Below, one piece after another: positions 8,768 to 18,084 of a DNA stretch of 64,000 nt. The notes below the pieces were generated by a model. It saw only the letters and a program-made list of their open reading frames with translations. It searched no databases and was not told where the DNA came from. The DNA is from Halobacteriovorax sp. DA5 (GTDB lineage: Bacteria > Bdellovibrionota > Bacteriovoracia > Bacteriovoracales > Bacteriovoracaceae). Location: the NCBI RefSeq assembly GCF_002903145.1, contig NZ_PPDJ01000002.1:186001-250000 (forward strand), read 5' to 3'. The translations under genes were made by a program, and so were the position numbers. Numbering within the stretch: the first letter of the stretch is position 1; every line of letters starts with the position of its first letter.

Positions 8768-11700
8768 TCGTCATCTCCTGAAGGCTAACCGGTGTTGCCT
8801 GAGCTTTGTTGGCCGAAATAATGGCCTTACAGACAGCATTGATATTTTCAATTCTCGTAAAACAAGGGATTGCATATTGAATGGCCGTGTTTCTAATGAA
8901 TTCACCATCTGATTTTGAGCGTCCTTGATTTAGAGGCGTATTTAAAACCATCGCAAGATCTTCATTCTTAATGGCCTCTAGCATTCCAATATTACTCCCA
9001 TCATCTGAAAGTTTATCTACTAGTGTTGCCTTGATTCCACATTCATCACTTAAGAATGAGTAAGTTCCCTTTGTGGCAAAGAATTTAAAACCTAGAGAAT
9101 TTAGCTCTTTTATATTTTGAATCAATTGCTCATCATCTTTTCTCGCAAGAGATAGGAGAACAGACTTCTTAGTTAGAAGATCTGGGTAATTTCCAAGATA
9201 AGACTTAATCATGGCGATATCCCCATTCTTATCAATCCCTAAAGTTTCACCAGTTGATCTCATTTTTGGACCAAGAATAATTGAGTCTTGTACGAAACGG
9301 TCAAATGGAAAAGTCGATTGTTTAATAATCTTATAATCACTTTTGAAATTGTGATGGTTTTTAATCTCTTTGCCTAGAAGTGCTCTTGTTGCGATGGCCG
9401 CAAGGTTTACATCATAGGCCTTTGATAGAAATGGGATTGTTCTTGAACCTCTTGGGTTGGCCTCGATACAGTAGATCTCGTCATTTTTAAGGGCAAATTG
9501 GAAATTAATTGGTCCCGTTATCTCCATTGTATTGGCCATATCAGTGGCAAGTTTTCTCATTTTATCCACTATTTCATCTCTGGCCTTTACAGGAGGAGAG
9601 ATCATTCCTGAATCCCCTGAGTGAACACCTGCATATTCAATATGCTCACAAATAGTAAAAACAGTATTTCCATTTTTGTCTCGAATAAGATCGACATCAT
9701 ACTCAAGAGCATTCGAAATATAATTTTCAACTTGGAAAGTGATAGTGTTTTCGTGAAGGGATTTTAGAATTTCTTCTGGAAGGTTTTCAATGTCCTGTGG
9801 CCCTTCAAAGATAAACATACTTTCACCACCAATTACATAACTAGGCCTTATAATAACTGGATAACCGATTTCTGTAATTGTACTGATAAGGTTTTTATAA
9901 CCTCTAACTTCTCTTGATGTTGTATGTGCAAGATCGATCTCTTTGGTTAGAAGATCAAAGCGCTTACGGTCCTCAACTGTATCGAGAAGTTCAAGACTTG
10001 GGCCTAGAAAATTAAATTCTTGGTGTTTTGTTCTAAAAGGTGCCTCAAGATGAGCACGTATGTTTATTCCTGTCTGCCCACTAAATGATGTAATAACATG
10101 AGTAGGGTTTTCAAAAGTTAGAATCTCATAAAGATCTTCTGAAAATAGTGGGCTCAGGTAGAGTCTGTCTGAGCTATCATAATCAGTTGAAACTGTTTCA
10201 GGATTAGAGTTAAGAAGAATTGATTTAATACCTTGCTCTTTAAGCTCTTTAGCACTTTTTACACATGAGTAATCAAACTCAATACCTTGTCCGATTCGGT
10301 TTGGCCCTGAGCCAAAGATTGCACAACTCTCTTCGCTAATTCTTTGAACATCATTAAATTGTGTATAAGTCGAGTAGAAGTATGGTGTTAGGGCATTAAA
10401 TTCCCCCGAACATGTATCAACGGCCTTAAAGACTGGCCTTATTCCAGCTTCAATTCTTTTGTCGAGAATTTGCTCCTGGCTTTTTCCAGAAAGAAGGGCC
10501 AGGTACTTATCTGAGAAACCGAATTTCTTTAATTCATAGAGTTCGTCTTGGTTGTTGATTATTTGTGAATCTTCTTTTAACTGCAATTCCTTATCTAAGA
10601 AGCAAACCATTTGATCGATAAACCAAGGAGTAATCGCACTTACTTCATGAATCTTTTGTGGCGATATCCCAAATCTTAGTGCTTCTAAAACAGTAAGTAG
10701 TGATAATTCTCTTTGATTCTTTAATCGCTCTAGTAAGTAATCTTGTGTTATCGGATATGGTGTCGTCTTAAGCTGCTCAAGACTTGGAATCTCAAGTCCT
10801 TGCTCTGTTGCTCTTAAAGCTTTCATAAAAGCTTCATTGAAACTTCCTCCAAGAGCTAAAACTTCTCCAACTGATCTCATTTGGGGACCGAGGATTTGAG
10901 AGCTTGAAGGGAACTTATTAAATGGGAAGATTGGAATCTTAATCGCCACATAGTCTAGCGTAGGCTCGAATGCAACAGGTGAGATACGTGTAATATCGTT
11001 TAGAATTTCAAATAGTGTTAAACCTACAGCAAGTCCGGCCGAAATTTTTGCAATTGGATATCCTGTTGCCTTTGAGGCAAGTGCCGATGAGCGTGAAACG
11101 CGAGGATTCATTTCGATAACAACGATATCATTTTCATCTTTTGGATTAACTGCAAATTGTACGTTGGCGCCACCTGCAACAACATTCATATGCTTGGCAA
11201 TGTTTAGCGACATTGTTCTTAATTGCTGATAGCAGTGATCTGAAATCGTTTGTGCGGGTGCAACAGTAATTGAGTCTCCTGTGTGAATTCCACAAGGGTC
11301 GATATTCTCAATTGAGCAAATGACAACACCACAGCGGTTCTTATCAACCATAACTTCAAGCTCAAGCTCTTTCCAGCCCAGTAATGACTTCTCCATAGTG
11401 ATTGGGAATTTAATATCACTTGAAGAAAGAGTTTGTGCCAGTTCTTCTAAATTGTGAACAAGAGCCGCTCCTTTACCTCCAAGGGCAAAGTCTCTTCTTA
11501 TAATCAGTGGAAACTTCACTTGGTCATCAGCTAACTCTAGTGCGTGATCAAAACTTTTTGCACTAAATCTCTTTCCAGATTTGTAGCCAAGCTTATCCAG
11601 CTCTTTTGCAAAGAGCTCACGATCTTCAGTTTTTTCAATAGTATCAATATTGGCCCCTAAGAGCGCAACTGCGTGATCTTTTAGGAAGTTTTCCTTCTCT

Positions 11701-13208
11701 AGATCAATACACATATTTAGTGCTGTTTGGCCTCCCATTGTGGAAAGAACAGCGTCAACCTTTTCTTTTAGTATGATTTTTTTAATCGTCTCTTTGGTAA
11801 TTGGCTCGATATAAGTACGATGACTCATATCCTTATCTGTCATGATTGTTGCAGGGTTTGAATTAAGAAGTACTACTTCAAATCCTAGCTCTCTTAATGA
11901 CTTAAGGGCCTGTGTCCCACTGTAGTCAAACTCTGAAGCTTGTCCAATTTTAATAGGGCCTGAACCAATTAATAGGATCTTCTTATATGGTGAGTTGAGT
12001 TCTCCTTCGTGATACTCAGGAATATCCTTGATTTCTTCAGGAGTAATTTCCTGTGCTCCATTTTGGAGATACTCCTTGATCTCACTAAAGAATATGGATG
12101 CATCTTTTGGGCCAGGGTTTGATTCTGGGTGAAATTGTACACTTCTAACTCTTGAGTCATAACTTCTGAGTCCTTCAAGAGAGCGATCAAATAGTGAAGT
12201 GTACTCACAAAATAACTTAAGCCCAAATTGATTTTCCAATCTCTTGCTCTCAAAAGATTCTTTTTCAATTGCATAACCATGATTTTGACTTGTGATAAGA
12301 AGTTCTTGGTTATAATGAGAATAGACAGGGTGATTAGCGCCTCTTTGTCCGAAAGGAAGCTTGATTGTTTCCATCTCACATGCCAGACCTATTAGTTGGT
12401 GGCCTAGGCAAATTCCACGAATTGGAATATCTGTTTTAAGTAAATCTCTTACAGTATTGATTTCTTCTTTATAAAGCTTAGGGTCTCCTGGGCCATTAGA
12501 TAAGAAGACCATCCTTGGTCTATATTCCTCAACTTCATGTGCTGGCGTATTATGTGGTACAACCACAAGAGGGTAACCTAAATCTTTTATATAATTTACG
12601 ATGGCCTTTTTAATTCCGTAGTCGATAACGACAATTGGATTATCTCCATCTCTAATAACTTTCTTCACTTTAGATGAAACTTTTGAAAGCTCATTGCACT
12701 CTAGGTTGTAATCTGAAAAATTTGGCGCTTGCTCTGTTGTCGTTATTAGGCAGCGATGATCTTTTGATTTACATGAAAGATATTTTGTTAGCGCCCTTGT
12801 ATCGACATCACTTATAAGTGGTAAGTCACAATTTTCTAAAAATTTATTATAAGAGAAGTTTCTTGCAATTAGGCTTGTGGCATAAGGTTTTGTGGAGTTT
12901 AGGCCTTGAGAGACTTCTTCATTGAATTCATAATTTCCTACGTGAGCAGTTGTATAAATAATATGTTGACCTAGAAAAGATGGATCAGTTGCTGTTTCTT
13001 GATACCCACTCATTCCTGTTGTAAATGCGGCCTCTCCAAAGATGCCATCTTTTAGACGAGTGTCATTTTTGTCGAGATTAATATAGGCTTTAAAAATTGT
13101 TTGGTCAGGAAAATGAAGGAAAATAGGAGTCGTTTTAAGAGATTTTTGAAAGAGTAATTCTTGGGATTGAGATAGGAGTGCGTGCCTATCAAACTTTGCT
13201 TTCGTCAT
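8760..13208 (-). CDS. carAB: Carbamoyl-phosphate synthase, fused small and large subunits
   Basis: One 1482-residue polypeptide contains both CarA and CarB, which are separate proteins in most bacteria. Residues 1-382 are CarA-like, with a glutaminase triad C267 (RGICLGHQL), H360 and E362 (FHPESNPGP). A short acidic linker (about 383-408) follows. The CarB part starts at KKILLIGSGPIKIGQASEF and contains both ATP-grasp halves; the second begins CAIFGSGPNRIGQGIEFDY. The C-terminal MGS-like allosteric domain contains LNTPLNQGRSKSDGEFIRN. The enzyme makes carbamoyl phosphate from glutamine, bicarbonate and ATP for the adjacent PyrB. The fusion is in frame with no stop or frameshift sign. The start overlaps pyrB by 20 bases. 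Confidence 0.96.
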   Translation of the reverse strand: MTKAKFDRHALLSQSQELLFQKSLKTTPIFLHFPDQTIFKAYINLDKNDTRLKDGIFGEAAFTTGMSGYQETATDPSFLGQHIIYTTAHVGNYEFNEEVSQGLNSTKPYATSLIARNFSYNKFLENCDLPLISDVDTRALTKYLSCKSKDHRCLITTTEQAPNFSDYNLECNELSKVSSKVKKVIRDGDNPIVVIDYGIKKAIVNYIKDLGYPLVVVPHNTPAHEVEEYRPRMVFLSNGPGDPKLYKEEINTVRDLLKTDIPIRGICLGHQLIGLACEMETIKLPFGQRGANHPVYSHYNQELLITSQNHGYAIEKESFESKRLENQFGLKLFCEYTSLFDRSLEGLRSYDSRVRSVQFHPESNPGPKDASIFFSEIKEYLQNGAQEITPEEIKDIPEYHEGELNSPYKKILLIGSGPIKIGQASEFDYSGTQALKSLRELGFEVVLLNSNPATIMTDKDMSHRTYIEPITKETIKKIILKEKVDAVLSTMGGQTALNMCIDLEKENFLKDHAVALLGANIDTIEKTEDRELFAKELDKLGYKSGKRFSAKSFDHALELADDQVKFPLIIRRDFALGGKGAALVHNLEELAQTLSSSDIKFPITMEKSLLGWKELELEVMVDKNRCGVVICSIENIDPCGIHTGDSITVAPAQTISDHCYQQLRTMSLNIAKHMNVVAGGANVQFAVNPKDENDIVVIEMNPRVSRSSALASKATGYPIAKISAGLAVGLTLFEILNDITRISPVAFEPTLDYVAIKIPIFPFNKFPSSSQILGPQMRSVGEVLALGGSFNEAFMKALRATEQGLEIPSLEQLKTTPYPITQDYLLERLKNQRELSLLTVLEALRFGISPQKIHEVSAITPWFIDQMVCFLDKELQLKEDSQIINNQDELYELKKFGFSDKYLALLSGKSQEQILDKRIEAGIRPVFKAVDTCSGEFNALTPYFYSTYTQFNDVQRISEESCAIFGSGPNRIGQGIEFDYSCVKSAKELKEQGIKSILLNSNPETVSTDYDSSDRLYLSPLFSEDLYEILTFENPTHVITSFSGQTGINIRAHLEAPFRTKHQEFNFLGPSLELLDTVEDRKRFDLLTKEIDLAHTTSREVRGYKNLISTITEIGYPVIIRPSYVIGGESMFIFEGPQDIENLPEEILKSLHENTITFQVENYISNALEYDVDLIRDKNGNTVFTICEHIEYAGVHSGDSGMISPPVKARDEIVDKMRKLATDMANTMEITGPINFQFALKNDEIYCIEANPRGSRTIPFLSKAYDVNLAAIATRALLGKEIKNHHNFKSDYKIIKQSTFPFDRFVQDSIILGPKMRSTGETLGIDKNGDIAMIKSYLGNYPDLLTKKSVLLSLARKDDEQLIQNIKELNSLGFKFFATKGTYSFLSDECGIKATLVDKLSDDGSNIGMLEAIKNEDLAMVLNTPLNQGRSKSDGEFIRNTAIQYAIPCFTRIENINAVCKAIISANKAQATPVSLQEMTNE

Positions 13209-14175
13209 TTTCCGTTAGTCCTTTTAGTGCTGAGATATGATTATAACGAGCACCAATTTTAGTGTCGCCATTAGTTATCATGGCCTCAATAATTGCCATT
13301 CGAATATAGATAGAGTTTTCAACTTGCTTATGGGCCATCCAGAGGTCTGAGTTAACGATTTCACTGTCAACTTCAATTCCAATATTTGCAGGGCCTGGGT
13401 GAAAAATTGGTGCGGTCTTTCCAATACTTAAAAGACGCTCCACATTGATTCCCCATTGAAGGTTATATGTCGACATATCAAAGCTCTTTTCATGTCGCTC
13501 ATTTTGAATTCTAAGAAGATAAATCGCATCACAATTCTTAAGCGTTTCATCAAGATCATCACTTATTTTAATTAGTTTATTATCTGGCAGTTGGGCAGGC
13601 ATAAACTCTTTTGGTCCACACAGTGTGATCTCGATGCCAAATAGTGGAAGTAAATCCATAAGTGAATGAGTTACTCTTGAATGAGTGCAGTCTCCAACAA
13701 TACAAACTTTCTTACCAGCAAGCTCGCCTTTGAAATATTCTTTTAGCGTGAATAAGTCGAGAAGGGCCTGGGTTGGGTGCTGATTTGTTCCATCTCCACC
13801 ATTAATTATCTTAATTGGCGGGTAATCCTTAAATTGCTCCAGTAACTTTGTCTCTGTTGTACGAACAATACAAATATCAATACCTTGATAGAAGAGAGTT
13901 AATAGAGTTTGTTCGAGAGATTCGCCTTTTTTGAGAGAAGATTTCTCAGCATCGAAATTAATATGAATACCTTCAAGTTTCTTGATGGCCATTTCAAATG
14001 ATAATTTTGTTCGTGTTGAATTCTCAAGAAAAGATGTTGCGACTGAAATTTTTCTTTTAAGGGGAAGTCTTGCCGGGGAACCTAATTTAAGTTCCTGGGC
14101 GCGGTGGAGGAGTTGCTCAACTTGCTCGCGGTTTAAATCTTCTATTCCTTCCAGAATAGATGGAAATCCAATCAT
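13189..14175 (-). CDS. pyrB: Aspartate carbamoyltransferase catalytic subunit
   Basis: PyrB joins carbamoyl phosphate and aspartate. Motifs are ENSTRTKLSFE (S53-T56, carbamoyl-phosphate loop), HPTQALLDLF (133-142) and FHPGPANIG. The ATG at 14175 gives 328 residues. A TTG 69 bases upstream stays in frame, but its extra 23 residues do not resemble the family. No pyrI regulatory subunit is present. It leads the pyrB-carAB-pyrF operon; dihydroorotase and later enzymes must lie elsewhere. The roughly 110-base leader to the divergent gene includes a run of nine T on the transcribed sense strand. Confidence 0.95.
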   Translation of the reverse strand: MIGFPSILEGIEDLNREQVEQLLHRAQELKLGSPARLPLKRKISVATSFLENSTRTKLSFEMAIKKLEGIHINFDAEKSSLKKGESLEQTLLTLFYQGIDICIVRTTETKLLEQFKDYPPIKIINGGDGTNQHPTQALLDLFTLKEYFKGELAGKKVCIVGDCTHSRVTHSLMDLLPLFGIEITLCGPKEFMPAQLPDNKLIKISDDLDETLKNCDAIYLLRIQNERHEKSFDMSTYNLQWGINVERLLSIGKTAPIFHPGPANIGIEVDSEIVNSDLWMAHKQVENSIYIRMAIIEAMITNGDTKIGARYNHISALKGLTENDESKV

Positions 14176-14266
14176 GACATTCCAGTAGTGTTGAGATACA
14201 TTTATTGAAGAAAGAATAATAAAGAGATACTCACTTGGCCACAAAAAAAAACATATTTTTTTGCAG

Positions 14267-14280
14267 CTTAACGAGTTAAG
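14267..14280. promoter_or_regulatory. Perfect inverted repeat between divergent genes
   Basis: CTTAAC-GA-GTTAAG lies between pyrB and the plus-strand gene at 14289. Its right arm overlaps the AAGGA ribosome site of that gene. It may be an operator or simply chance; nothing else supports it. Confidence 0.3.
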
Positions 14281-14288
14281 GAAATTAA

Positions 14289-15326
14289 GTGTCTACGAGC
14301 TCTGGCAATAACCAATTCATTAATAATTTCAAAGAAATTCATAACCGTACACAACTTGAAGCTTTGAAAAACGAGATCAAAGGTAATCTTTTTGAGTTTC
14401 TCGTTGCCAAGGAAATTTCCGTTTTAAATAAAATAGAAGCAAATTTTCTTAAAAATATTGATCAAGAGCTAATGAGAATGATGCGCGAATATGAAAGTTG
14501 GTTAAGGCTTCATGCGCGTACTCTTTTGGATGAACTTCCAAAACTTGCTAGAGAGATGGCCAGGGCTATAAATGTAAATATAAAAGGTGATATTACCAAT
14601 ATTACAGTTGTTGGAAAGTTAAGTGATCATCTGATAAAGTCACAACTCCATGAAGCAGATATTGTTGCTCAAGTGAATATTGATGATAAAGTGCGAATTA
14701 TTCCTATTAGCTTAAAGTTAGTTAAGAGTGGGGCCAATATCACAACCAAATCGGCCGGAGCTAAAAGTATTTTCCAAAAGTATTTCAAGTCTTACTCAGA
14801 TATTGATTTTACTCAACATACATTGAATGAATATATCGATCAGGAATTTTCTCGCTTTAATAGAAAGCTCTATGAACGCTATGATCTTGAGTACAGTGGA
14901 CGTTTTGATTCGCAATGGGAGATGACCCAACTTCCTGGGGAGCTTGAAGGAGAGGACCGCGAGGATCTATTTGAACTGTATCGAAGCTTAATCAAACATT
15001 ATCACGATATATTTTCAGGATTACTGGAAAAGGATAAAGATAAATTTATTTCGTCGCTATTGCCACTTATGGGCCTAGGCAATAAAGATGTTGTCCAAGG
15101 GATATGTTTTTATAAACACAATAGTTATAAATTAGATTTTTGCCACGTTGTCAATTATGCCCAGGCCGCTAAGATCTCTATCTGTGAACTTAATCCGGAG
15201 ATCTCTTCATTTAATATTGAGATTGAAAACGATAAACTACAGATTCGCGTAAAACCTATGAATAAGTTTACAGCGCCATCGTACAAGATTAATTGCTCGA
15301 TGAAATTTGATTACAAAAAGGATTAA
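14289..15326 (+). CDS. Unknown protein with a possible PD-(D/E)XK-like core
   Basis: The 345-residue protein starts at GTG with an AAGGA site 6 bases upstream. There is no signal peptide, so it is cytoplasmic. The fold hint is the series GNLFEFLVAKEI (E36), HEADIVAQV (D124) and IIPISLKLVKSG (K143). This spacing and context are seen in restriction-type nuclease folds, where a Glu helix, an Asp strand and an (E/S)xK strand meet. The rest is unrecognised; the C-terminal 60 residues are beta-rich. It is followed one base later by the HAD protein, so they share an operon. Nuclease activity is only a guess. Confidence 0.7.
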   Translation: MSTSSGNNQFINNFKEIHNRTQLEALKNEIKGNLFEFLVAKEISVLNKIEANFLKNIDQELMRMMREYESWLRLHARTLLDELPKLAREMARAINVNIKGDITNITVVGKLSDHLIKSQLHEADIVAQVNIDDKVRIIPISLKLVKSGANITTKSAGAKSIFQKYFKSYSDIDFTQHTLNEYIDQEFSRFNRKLYERYDLEYSGRFDSQWEMTQLPGELEGEDREDLFELYRSLIKHYHDIFSGLLEKDKDKFISSLLPLMGLGNKDVVQGICFYKHNSYKLDFCHVVNYAQAAKISICELNPEISSFNIEIENDKLQIRVKPMNKFTAPSYKINCSMKFDYKKD

Positions 15327-15327
15327 T

Positions 15328-16281
15328 ATGTTTGATATTGTATTATGTCAGAGAGACTTTCAAGAAATTAAAGAATGCTTTGGTGACTCTGGAAAATTTG
15401 AAATTCATGAATTCTCTGGCGACTCCCAATTACGAGCATACTTGAATGATAATAAAACAGTACTCTTAATTACGACAAAAAGTAGTGTGAAACCTGATCT
15501 TTTTAATCTTTTTGAAATGCCAAAAAAAGGCAATTGCGAATACTACTACCTTTCTAAGTTAAATCTCGATAGAGATGAACTTGAGGCCTGTGAGAAATTC
15601 TTTCCAGATGTGAGAGATATCTCTGTTTGTGCTGATTATTATAGTGCTAGTGGTGTTTTTTATATCGATCAAATTGATCCAGTGGGAATGCCAAATTTTT
15701 CAAAAGAAATTATGCCTGTTCTAAAGCGCTACTTTAAAGATAGCGATTATAAAGAGGCGCTCTTTCTAGATCGTGATGGAGTATTAAATATCGACCATTC
15801 TTATGTTCATAAAATTGAAGAACTCGAATTAGTCTCAGGGGCCTACGAGTTTCTACTAGATGATTACAATAAGACTAGGCTTAAGATTGTTCTGACAAAT
15901 CAGTCAGGTGTATCAAAAGGTAAGTTTGAGTATACTGATGTTGAAAAATTTAATAGTGCATTAAATGAATCACTTCATCATTTAATTGATGCTTTCTATA
16001 TTGCTCCATTTGAGTTTCTAAAGGGTGTTGGTCAGTATAAGTACCATTCTCTTTTAAGAAAACCTCACCCAGGGATGCTGCTAGAAGCTTGTTTTGACTT
16101 TGCTGTTGATTTGAAAAAATCATATATGGTAGGGGATAAACAAAGTGATCAACTCAACTTTCCTCTTCTCGAAACGATTCATCTAAAGAATCGCTATCCT
16201 TTAGAAGGTGTGAAATATTTGGCAAATAATTTTGCGGAAGTATTAAAATTTGCCAAGACGTTGCCAAATAAGACAAATTGA
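15328..16281 (+). CDS. HAD superfamily phosphatase (HisB/GmhB-like subclass IIIA) with unknown N-terminal domain
   Basis: The ATG at 15328 follows an AAGGA site and gives 317 residues. Residues about 143-310 form a HAD domain. Motif I is LFLDRDGVLN (D148 nucleophile, D150), motif II is VLTNQSGVSKG, then RKPHPGM, and motif IV is MVGDKQSDQ. This resembles heptose-bisphosphate and histidinol phosphatases. The Cys/His zinc loop of classic GmhB is missing (no cysteines between motif II and RKPHPG). The first 140 residues match nothing I know. The substrate is unknown, possibly a sugar or nucleotide phosphate. It is coupled to the upstream gene with a 1-base gap. Confidence 0.8.
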   Translation: MFDIVLCQRDFQEIKECFGDSGKFEIHEFSGDSQLRAYLNDNKTVLLITTKSSVKPDLFNLFEMPKKGNCEYYYLSKLNLDRDELEACEKFFPDVRDISVCADYYSASGVFYIDQIDPVGMPNFSKEIMPVLKRYFKDSDYKEALFLDRDGVLNIDHSYVHKIEELELVSGAYEFLLDDYNKTRLKIVLTNQSGVSKGKFEYTDVEKFNSALNESLHHLIDAFYIAPFEFLKGVGQYKYHSLLRKPHPGMLLEACFDFAVDLKKSYMVGDKQSDQLNFPLLETIHLKNRYPLEGVKYLANNFAEVLKFAKTLPNKTN

Positions 16282-16314
16282 GTCAAAATAGCAGCTATGT
16301 AAAAGGAATTACAT

Positions 16315-16740
16315 ATGAAAATAATAGACTCTATGGGCCTAGCTAGATTTAATAATTTAAGTACTCTCTTTGCCCTATTTTTAACATTTATAACTTCTGC
16401 AACTTTTGCTCGACCTCTAATGAATACTGAGCTCGAGTTATCACGTCAGTTAGACTCTCTTAAAGAAAAAAGTAAAGAGTATATCTCTGTTATTAGTTCT
16501 CGCACTAATCTTGAAGAGCTTCCTATATCTAAGTATCTTTCTTTCGTTATCTTAAAAAATGGTTGTGCACCTTTTGAGCAAACAATCGAAGAGATTCAAT
16601 TACAGGATGAGTCTTTTCCTGATCAGAGTGAAGGATTACTTGAAAAGCTAAACTTATGTCGTAAGTCAACTCGTGCGCTTAAGGAATTTGATGTAAGTGG
16701 CCTGGATGCAAGTGTCATTGAACGCTTAAGTGAGGAATAA
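16315..16740 (+). CDS. Small secreted protein of unknown function
   Basis: The 141-residue protein has a signal peptide ending at TSATFA (about residue 32). The mature part is helical and acidic with two cysteines (NGCAPFE and NLCRKS), which could form one disulfide. An AAAAGGAA ribosome site sits 7 bases before the ATG. It lies between the HAD gene (33 bases away) and lplA (12 bases away), so it is probably co-transcribed. No family is recognised. Confidence 0.75.
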   Translation: MKIIDSMGLARFNNLSTLFALFLTFITSATFARPLMNTELELSRQLDSLKEKSKEYISVISSRTNLEELPISKYLSFVILKNGCAPFEQTIEEIQLQDESFPDQSEGLLEKLNLCRKSTRALKEFDVSGLDASVIERLSEE

Positions 16741-16752
16741 TAAGCTCATCAC

Positions 16753-17709
16753 ATGGCCTCTACTCCAATTAAATTCTACTATATCCATTCAACTAATCCC
16801 TATGTCAATTTAGCATTTGAAGATTATTTGTTTCGTAAACATCAGCTTGATAATAGTCATGAGCAAATTCTCATTCTTTGGAAGAGTGCTCCAAGTATTG
16901 TGATGGGGAAATTTCAAAATCCATGGATTGAGTGTCAGGTAAAAAAAATAAGAGAGCTTGGGATTAATCTTGTTAGAAGACAAAGTGGTGGGGGCTGTGT
17001 TTATCATGACCTAGGTAATTTAAACTACTCCTTCATTTGCCCTAAGTCTGCTTACGATAAATCTAAGAACGCTTCCATTATTGTATCAGGACTTAAGTCT
17101 TTGGGCATTGATGCTTTTGAAAATCATCGTCATGATCTTAGGCTTATACATAATGAAGTGGATTATAAAATATCAGGTTGTGCCTTTAAAGAAACAAAAC
17201 ATAGTGCCCTTCATCATGGAACGCTTTTAATTGATGCTAACCTTAATCAGTTAAATGATCTTCTGCGCTCGAAACTTACGGCCGAAGCGGCCATGGGAGT
17301 TAAGTCTGTTCCTTCACAGGTGATAAATCTGAAGCAAGTAAATGCTGATATTAATGAGTCAGTTATTGTTTCTGCCATTAAGAAGTCTTTTGAGTTCAAT
17401 TATAATACCCAGAGCGAGGCCTTTGAATTAGCTGAACAAGATATTTGTATGATCGATTCCCTGATGGAAAAGATTCAGTCAAATATGAGTTGGGACTGGG
17501 TTTACGGTGCAACTCCTAAGTTTTCATTCAAGGTCGCAGACTACTTGGTAACAGCTAAGTACGCTAAAGTTATTGCTTGTAATCCAGAAAATCCTTCTTT
17601 AATTGATCTAATCGTCGACAAGGATTATTATTTATCAAGACAAGATTTTAAACTTACTCAGCAGCAAAGCGAATTTATTAAGGAATGTCACCGTATTCTC
17701 TTTGTTTAG
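16753..17709 (+). CDS. lplA: Lipoate-protein ligase A family protein
   Basis: This ligase attaches lipoate (via lipoyl-AMP) to lipoyl domains such as GcvH and 2-oxoacid dehydrogenase E2. The 318-residue protein has the lipoate-binding motif RRQSGGGCVYHDLGN (R75-N89), the catalytic Lys K139 in YKISGCAF, and HHGTLLI (154-160). The size fits LplA with its C-terminal accessory domain. The glycine cleavage enzyme GcvP encoded later in the window depends on a lipoylated partner. An octanoyltransferase role cannot be excluded from sequence alone, but the K-I-S-G context favours the ligase. Confidence 0.9.
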   Translation: MASTPIKFYYIHSTNPYVNLAFEDYLFRKHQLDNSHEQILILWKSAPSIVMGKFQNPWIECQVKKIRELGINLVRRQSGGGCVYHDLGNLNYSFICPKSAYDKSKNASIIVSGLKSLGIDAFENHRHDLRLIHNEVDYKISGCAFKETKHSALHHGTLLIDANLNQLNDLLRSKLTAEAAMGVKSVPSQVINLKQVNADINESVIVSAIKKSFEFNYNTQSEAFELAEQDICMIDSLMEKIQSNMSWDWVYGATPKFSFKVADYLVTAKYAKVIACNPENPSLIDLIVDKDYYLSRQDFKLTQQQSEFIKECHRILFV

Positions 17710-17724
17710 CTTATCGGAGAAGAA

Positions 17725-18072
17725 ATGAGAGAGACTATTCATATTATTCCAGGTGAGGCCATCATCAATGAAGGCGAGGAAAGTAGTTGTATGTACCTCT
17801 TAAAAGAAGGCACGCTGGCCGTCTATAAAGATATTGAAGGTGAACAGAAACAGATAGGAACGATTTATAGTGGTGAATTTGTCGGTGAAGTAAGTTTTCT
17901 TGATAAGAGAACTCGTTGTGCCACTGTTAAGGCCATTACTGATTGTGAGCTTGAGATTTTTGATGCACAAAAATTCAATGAGTTTATCGAGTCGAGGCCT
18001 AAATGGTTACAGAGTATGATGAAGACCTTGGCCGATCGCCTTCGTTCAACTAATGAAAAGATAAAAGTTTAA
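17725..18072 (+). CDS. Stand-alone cyclic-nucleotide-binding domain protein (copy 1)
   Basis: The 115-residue protein is almost entirely a cNMP-binding beta-barrel. The phosphate-binding cassette reads GEFVGEVSFLDKRTRCATVKA (positions about 50-70), keeping the Glu and Arg that bind the ribose and phosphate. There is no DNA-binding helix-turn-helix, so it is not a CRP-type regulator. It probably acts as a small cAMP or cGMP sensor that binds another protein. A GGAGAAG ribosome site is present. A paralogue follows 12 bases downstream. Confidence 0.88.
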   Translation: MRETIHIIPGEAIINEGEESSCMYLLKEGTLAVYKDIEGEQKQIGTIYSGEFVGEVSFLDKRTRCATVKAITDCELEIFDAQKFNEFIESRPKWLQSMMKTLADRLRSTNEKIKV

Positions 18073-18084
18073 AAGGATAGTGAT

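Noticed and set aside
13982..14188. Plus-strand open frame inside pyrB
   Set aside because: It runs antisense to a clear pyrB reading frame with conserved motifs and has no ribosome site.
14176..14244. Upstream TTG start for pyrB
   Set aside because: It adds 23 residues that do not fit the family; the ATG at 14175 is normal.
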